9,626 bases of DNA, taken from assembly GCA_946222725.1 (NCBI GenBank), contig CAMIHT010000054.1:1-9626 (forward strand), read 5' to 3'. A model generated the notes under the pieces. That model worked only from the letters and a program-made list of their open reading frames with translations, made no database searches and was not told where the DNA came from. Positions 6,567 through 9,626 of this stretch are shown here, in pieces; position 1 is the first letter of the stretch, and every line of letters starts with the position of its first letter. This DNA is from Actinotignum schaalii. GTDB taxonomy: Bacteria > Actinomycetota > Actinomycetes > Actinomycetales > Actinomycetaceae. A program made the translations under genes and the position numbers.

Positions 6567-6623
6567 CAAAATGTACGTGGGTGACAGTTTTTCCCTGTTT
6601 TATTGTCAGGGACGTACATTTTG
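6567..6623. repeat. Long interrupted inverted repeat with AAAATGTACGT arms
   Basis: The left arm 6567-6586 and right arm 6604-6623 are complementary at 17 of 20 positions. There are 12 bp (CAAAATGTACGT / ACGTACATTTTG), a symmetric GGG/GGG mismatch, then 5 bp (TGACA / TGTCA), around a 17-nt T-rich loop. Read outward from the loop, both arms begin TGTCA and continue to GTACATTTTG. This is how two insertion-sequence ends would look if set back to back. It could also be a miniature element, a large operator or an RNA hairpin. No transposase or regulator gene adjoins it. Confidence 0.65.
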
Positions 6624-6637
6624 CGGCCGGTCCGGTC

Positions 6638-6650
6638 CAAAATGTACATT
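6638..6650. repeat. Third copy of the CAAAATGTAC motif
   Basis: CAAAATGTACATT repeats the first ten bases of the inverted-repeat arm 15 nt further downstream; AATGTACATT (6641-6650) is itself a perfect 10-bp palindrome. Further TGTAC words occur at 6720-6724 and 6731-6735. Repeated motifs close to an end are typical of IS21-family termini, but this link is from memory and not tested. Confidence 0.5.
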
Positions 6651-6684
6651 CTGCAGCCTCGACGCTTGAAACCGACCCGCTTAA

Positions 6685-6713
6685 CCGCCCCCCGGCCGGG
6701 GCGGGGTGTTTTT
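6685..6713 (+). terminator. Intrinsic terminator-like hairpin with T-run
   Basis: CCGCCCC (6685-6691) pairs with GGGGCGG (6698-6704) across the loop CCGGCC and is followed by TGTTTTT (6707-6713). It is convincing in form, but no gene lies between it and the operon terminator 260 nt upstream. It may be a back-up terminator, the end of a small RNA, or a remnant of lost DNA. Confidence 0.6.
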
Positions 6714-6823
6714 CCGCGGTGTACTTCGCGTGTACGACATCTGCACTACAGCTCTGAAAACGCATAGCGCCCCGGCAGGGACTCGTGTGACTACTGGTGC
6801 TCATGATTTCCGTCAGATTCGCG

Positions 6824-6846
6824 CGGGCAGGTCTCTCGGCTGCCCG
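6824..6846. repeat. 7-bp hairpin without T-run
   Basis: CGGGCAG (6824-6830) and CTGCCCG (6840-6846) form a stem with a 9-nt loop. Neither strand has a T-run after it, so no function is assigned. Confidence 0.35.
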
Positions 6847-6890
6847 AAATCAAAATGCAACGGCAGCTACGTTAAGAAATTGTTTTGATC

Positions 6891-6980
6891 TCGTCAGGCT
6901 GCATTCTGTGGGCATCGCTGTCGTCAGGTTGCATTCTGTGGGGATCGCTGTTATGAGGTTGCGCTTTGTGGACCCGGTGA
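6891..6980 (+). repeat. Tandem 30-bp direct repeat, two near-identical units and a decayed third
   Basis: Units at 6891-6920 and 6921-6950 match at 28 of 30 positions. A third at 6951-6980 keeps the core AGGTTGC and TTTGTGG, about 15 of its first 21 positions. The exact 30-bp period places the TGTGG words at 6907, 6937 and 6967 on nearly the same helical face. No spacer/repeat alternation is present, so this is not a CRISPR array. It may be a protein-binding array or slippage product. Confidence 0.7.
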
Positions 6981-6985
6981 GGATA

Positions 6986-7026
6986 CGGAAAGGGGCACGG
7001 ACCGTTAAAGTCCGTGCCCCTTTCCG
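6986..7026. terminator. Perfect 17-bp stem, terminator of the idnD unit (possibly bidirectional)
   Basis: The arms 6986-7002 and 7010-7026 are perfectly complementary over 17 bp with a 7-nt loop (CGTTAAA on the + strand). The stem begins 14 nt after the idnD stop on the minus strand. Both strands end the stem in CCCCTTTCCG, a partly T-rich end, and no long T-run follows. It would stop transcription from the minus-strand unit and insulate the convergent operon. Confidence 0.75.
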
Positions 7027-7039
7027 CCTCGTAGGAAGG

Positions 7040-8074
7040 CTAGCTGAGCTGGAGCATCACCTTGGACGACCCCGTGGACCGGTCATCGGCGGTGGCGAAA
7101 GCAGCTGCGGCGTCGTCGATCTTAAATTCGTGCGTGAGCACGGGCGAAACGTCCAGTCCGCGCGCCATTGCATCAATCGCGGCGTCCATCGACTCCGGGT
7201 TGAACCGATACGATCCCTTGTACGTGATTTCGCGGGTGACCAGCTGCCCGAGCACCACGGACACGGCGCCGGCGGGCAGGTTGCCCACCTGTACCATGGT
7301 GCCGCCACGCACGGTAGCCATAAGGCAATCGCCGATAGCAACGGCGGCACCGGAGGCTTCGATGGTCACGTCCACGTCGGCGGGAAGCCCCTCACCGGCG
7401 CTGCGGTTCACCGTGCGGGTGGCACCCATCGCGCTCGCAACCCGCAGGGATTCCGCGGACACATCGGAAGCGATGACCTCACGTGCGCCGGCGAATTTCA
7501 CGGCGGCCACGGCCAGTGCTCCGATCGGGCCCACACCATTGACCAGCACCCGCTTCCCGGAAAGATCCCCGGCTAAGGTCACGGCATGCATAGCCACCGC
7601 CAGCGGTTCGGCGACGGCGCCTTCCTTGGTTGAAACGTTCTCCGGCAAGACACGCAGCTGATCGGGGCGCACCACGCGGTAAGTGGAGAAACCACCCTGT
7701 TCGTGCGGGAAGAAAGCGGCGGAGCCAAAGTAGCGGACTTCCGGCCAGAGATTATCTTTCCCGCGGGTACTTTCTGGAATATCGTGCTCACCCACCAGGG
7801 TCGGCGGGTAGATCGCCACCCGCTGGCCCACCTCAACTCCAGCAACACCTTCGCCAACCTGGTCCACCACACCGGCAACTTCGTGGCCGAGGATGAGCGG
7901 CTCGCGCATAATCGCGGTTCCAGAGGCGCCGTTCTTCCAGTAGGACAGGTCGGAGCCACAAATTCCGCCCCATTCCATGCGCACGCGCACTTCGCCAGTG
8001 CCGGCAACCGGATCGGGAATTTCGGTGATATGGATCTGCTTGGGGGTATCGGTACGAACTTGTACAGCCTTCAT
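7040..8074 (-). CDS. idnD: L-idonate 5-dehydrogenase-like zinc-dependent medium-chain dehydrogenase
   Basis: This 344-residue MDR-superfamily enzyme would oxidise a polyol or sugar acid, by similarity L-idonate to 5-ketogluconate. Catalytic zinc ligands are visible as Cys39 (GGICGSD), His64/Glu65 (LGHE) and Glu156 (AEPLAVA). The Rossmann loop is GVGPIG (180-185), and Asp204 at the end of the next strand favours NAD over NADP. The stretch RYFGSAAFFPHEQGGFS (114-130) closely matches the E. coli IdnD region FFGSAMYFPHVDGGF as I recall it, and the length is nearly the same (343). The four cysteines of the structural zinc site are absent: the 90-110 segment has none, and the protein's only cysteines are 39 and 250. 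The ATG overlaps the transporter stop by one base (TAATG). Other polyol dehydrogenase activities, such as on sorbitol or threonate-like substrates, are possible. Confidence 0.82.
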   Translation of the reverse strand: MKAVQVRTDTPKQIHITEIPDPVAGTGEVRVRMEWGGICGSDLSYWKNGASGTAIMREPLILGHEVAGVVDQVGEGVAGVEVGQRVAIYPPTLVGEHDIPESTRGKDNLWPEVRYFGSAAFFPHEQGGFSTYRVVRPDQLRVLPENVSTKEGAVAEPLAVAMHAVTLAGDLSGKRVLVNGVGPIGALAVAAVKFAGAREVIASDVSAESLRVASAMGATRTVNRSAGEGLPADVDVTIEASGAAVAIGDCLMATVRGGTMVQVGNLPAGAVSVVLGQLVTREITYKGSYRFNPESMDAAIDAMARGLDVSPVLTHEFKIDDAAAAFATADDRSTGSSKVMLQLS

Positions 8075-9594
8075 TAGAATGCATCCTCCTTGATGGTGAG
8101 GTCACGCCCGGTGATTTCGGGCATGAGCCACGCGGTGATATGGGTGACCCCGGTGTAAACAAACATGAGAATCGCGCAGGCGATCCAGGAACCGCCAAAG
8201 AGCTGCACCAGGCCAGCCGCAATGAGCGGGCCGAAACCGGCGGTGACCATATTCGGGATTTCCTTGGCGAGTGCCAGCTGCTCGTAACGGTGCGCGGAGC
8301 CGAAGCATTCGGCCATGGTGATGTTTTCCAGGGAGAACATGGCCAGCACGGTAATGTTGTGCAGCACGATGTACCCGATGAAGAACAGCAGCGTGGGGGT
8401 ACCGTAATGGTCCACCATCTGCCCGTCCACCAGCTCCGGCGCATTGAGTTCGCCCAGGAACCGCGGAGAAACCATCAGTAGGAAGCACGGGATAATAAGG
8501 AGAATCCCCAGGCCGGTAACCAGACGGTAGGTGCGCTCGCGGCCGATACGGTCGCCGATCCAGCCAATAATCGGTACGGTAATGAAACCGGCCAGCGAGG
8601 AGTAGACCACCACGGCGGAAGCAACGTCCTTGGCCACGAGAATCTGGGCGGTCAAGAAAGTAATGAGGTAGGTCTGCACCATGCCGGAGTTGCCGGATTG
8701 GCCAAAGCGCAGGGCGAAGGCTGCCATGAAAGCCTTGAAGGACTTCGGGGTCTTGGCGAGTTCTTCCACGGCAGCTTCACGCTGGGAGGCTGCGGCCGCG
8801 CGGGCTTCGGCAGCTTCGGCCGCAGCCTTCCGCTCGGCGCGCGAGGGAAGCGGTTGGTCGTAGGTGGCCACGAGTGCGGCGTCGTCCAAAACTTCGCCGC
8901 TGGTAGCCGCTTCGAAAACGGGCGATTCCTTGAGATGAAGCCGGATAAACACGGCCAGACCCATGAGGACAACCGAGGCGATGAAGGGGATGCGCCAGCC
9001 CCACGCAACCACGGTGTCCGTTCCCATAGTGGCGAGCATGATTGCCCAGATTGCGCCGGCTCCGAGGGTGCCGGTATTGGTGCCGAGGGCAACCAAGGAG
9101 GAAATAATGCCGCGCCGTTCCCGCGGGGCGTATTCGGCTAGCATCACGGATGCGCCGGCAATTTCAGCGCCGGCTCCGAAGCCTTGGATGAGCCGCAGGA
9201 TCACCAGCATGATCGGTGCCCAAATTCCCACCACCTGGTAGGTGGGGAGGAAACCGATAAGGGTGGTGGCTACGCCCATCATGGCGATGGTGATAAAGAG
9301 GACTTTCGTACGGCCGATACGGTCGCCGAGTCGCCCGAAGTACCAGGCACCGAGCGGGCGGGCCACGTAGCCCACGCCGTAAATGGCCATGGCCCCGAGG
9401 ATGGCCATGGACTGGTGGCCAGCGGGGAAGAAAATGTCTTTAAAGACGAGCGCGGCGGCCAGGGAGTACAGCTGGAAGTCCATGAATTCGAGAGCTGTTC
9501 CGAGCCAACCGGAAACCGCGGCTTTGACAAGGTCGGAGGTTGAGCGCGTGGGCACCGGGGCGGTTACAGTCCCCGGCGGGTGTTGTTTGGACAT
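8074..9594 (-). CDS. MFS transporter of the metabolite:H+ symporter (MHS) family
   Basis: This 506-residue protein would be a 12-helix inner-membrane proton symporter for an organic acid or related metabolite. Seen: a first helix with SGWLGTALEFMDFQLY, family motif A GRLGDRIGRTKV (about 87-98), LRLIQGFGAGAEIAGA (about 133-148, the MHS RxxQGxxxGxE pattern) and a second GDRIGRER in the seventh-to-eighth helix half (about 347-354). Typical members have about 430-450 residues. The excess is mainly a central cytoplasmic loop at about 225-285 rich in Ala, Glu and Arg, probably helical or coiled coil. ATG at 9594 (MSKQ) is preferred over ATG at 9612 because GGAAGG precedes it by 8 nt. The substrate is unknown; coupling to idnD suggests a sugar acid. 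It is not of the NanT sialate symporter type, whose N-terminal motifs differ. Confidence 0.85.
   Translation of the reverse strand: MSKQHPPGTVTAPVPTRSTSDLVKAAVSGWLGTALEFMDFQLYSLAAALVFKDIFFPAGHQSMAILGAMAIYGVGYVARPLGAWYFGRLGDRIGRTKVLFITIAMMGVATTLIGFLPTYQVVGIWAPIMLVILRLIQGFGAGAEIAGASVMLAEYAPRERRGIISSLVALGTNTGTLGAGAIWAIMLATMGTDTVVAWGWRIPFIASVVLMGLAVFIRLHLKESPVFEAATSGEVLDDAALVATYDQPLPSRAERKAAAEAAEARAAAASQREAAVEELAKTPKSFKAFMAAFALRFGQSGNSGMVQTYLITFLTAQILVAKDVASAVVVYSSLAGFITVPIIGWIGDRIGRERTYRLVTGLGILLIIPCFLLMVSPRFLGELNAPELVDGQMVDHYGTPTLLFFIGYIVLHNITVLAMFSLENITMAECFGSAHRYEQLALAKEIPNMVTAGFGPLIAAGLVQLFGGSWIACAILMFVYTGVTHITAWLMPEITGRDLTIKEDAF
8085..8091 (-). promoter_or_regulatory. Ribosome binding site of idnD inside the transporter gene
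   Basis: On the minus strand a full AAGGAGG lies 10 nt before the idnD ATG and within the last codons of the transporter. With the TAATG overlap this points to coupled translation of the pair. Confidence 0.75.
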
Positions 9595-9602
9595 GACGGG
9601 TG

Positions 9603-9608
9603 CCTTCC
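9603..9608 (-). promoter_or_regulatory. Ribosome binding site favouring the inner start of the MHS transporter
   Basis: Minus-strand GGAAGG lies 8 nt before ATG at 9594. The outer in-frame ATG at 9612 has only a poorly placed GAAAG next to it. The promoter itself lies beyond the window edge. Confidence 0.6.
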
Positions 9609-9626
9609 ACATCTTTCACTTCGTTG

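Larger units (their letters stand above)
6243..7039. other. Non-coding, repeat-rich spacer between convergent transcription units
   Basis: No open frame in this 0.8-kb stretch shows family motifs or a convincing ribosome binding site. From left to right it holds two tandem hairpins ending in a terminator, a small TTGAC/GTCAA inverted repeat (6507-6520), an orphan AGGAGGAG tract (6541-6548) with no start codon at usable distance, a long interrupted inverted repeat, a further motif copy, a second terminator-like hairpin, a 7-bp hairpin, a 30-bp tandem repeat and a 17-bp perfect stem. The density of repeats suggests decayed mobile DNA or an unannotated small RNA locus. Confidence 0.6.

Noticed and set aside
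5295..6569. Long minus-strand open frame (424 codons) opposite nagA
   Set aside because: It mirrors the codon bias of nagA, runs through the terminator hairpins and shows no protein family features.
6905..6976. TGTGG-containing repeats as DnaA boxes of a replication origin
   Set aside because: They match only part of the TGTGGAtAA/TGTGGACAA consensus, there is no AT-rich unwinding tract, and no dnaA or dnaN gene is present.
6891..6980. CRISPR array
   Set aside because: The units are directly abutted with no variable spacers and no cas genes are in the window.
6797..7576. Plus-strand open frame of 259 codons overlapping idnD
   Set aside because: It runs antisense to the well-supported dehydrogenase and its first part simply reads through the 30-bp tandem repeat.

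Overview
The window is GC-rich, tightly packed bacterial DNA with Shine-Dalgarno-led genes and some GTG starts. Codon use, Ala-rich protein tails and the gene types suggest an actinobacterium, possibly a host-associated member of the Actinomycetaceae or a relative. That placement is an inference by eye, since no marker gene such as rRNA is present.

Positions 1-6242 (+ strand) carry the 3' part of a sialic acid utilisation operon. In order they are: the C-terminus of an Opp/Dpp-type ABC ATPase, a second complete ABC ATPase, a DHDPS-superfamily aldolase (NanA role), a ROK kinase (NanK), a ManNAc-6-P epimerase (NanE), GlcN-6-P deaminase (NagB) and GlcNAc-6-P deacetylase (NagA). Together they would import N-acetylneuraminate and convert it to pyruvate, acetate, ammonia and fructose-6-phosphate. 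Most junctions are 0-16 nt. Two are longer: 137 nt before nanE, holding an AT-rich inverted repeat over the nanE ribosome binding site, and 100 nt before nagB, holding a perfect 20-bp palindrome.

The core of that palindrome is identical to the chromosomal ParB-binding site parS (GTTTCACGTGAAAC). It is the most striking non-coding signal in the window. It suggests the operon lies in the origin-proximal part of the chromosome and doubles as a segregation locus.

Positions 6243-7039 form a non-coding stretch of about 0.8 kb between convergent units. It holds tandem hairpins ending in a strong intrinsic terminator for the operon, a long interrupted inverted repeat with a third copy of its AAAATGTAC motif, another intrinsic-terminator-like hairpin, a 30-bp tandem repeat and a perfect 17-bp stem that terminates the opposing unit. 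Parts of it look like the remains or ends of a mobile element, but no transposase is seen.

Positions 7040-9594 (- strand) carry a two-gene unit: an MHS-type major facilitator transporter followed, with a 1-nt stop/start overlap, by an L-idonate-5-dehydrogenase-like enzyme. This looks like an uptake and oxidation module for a sugar acid or related compound. The dehydrogenase lacks all four structural-zinc cysteines, and the transporter has an unusual Ala/Glu-rich central loop.

I do not see a wholly new multi-gene system. The points most worth checking are the parS site inside a catabolic operon, the non-canonical substrate pocket of the lyase, the altered zinc ligand set of the kinase, and the repeat-rich spacer.
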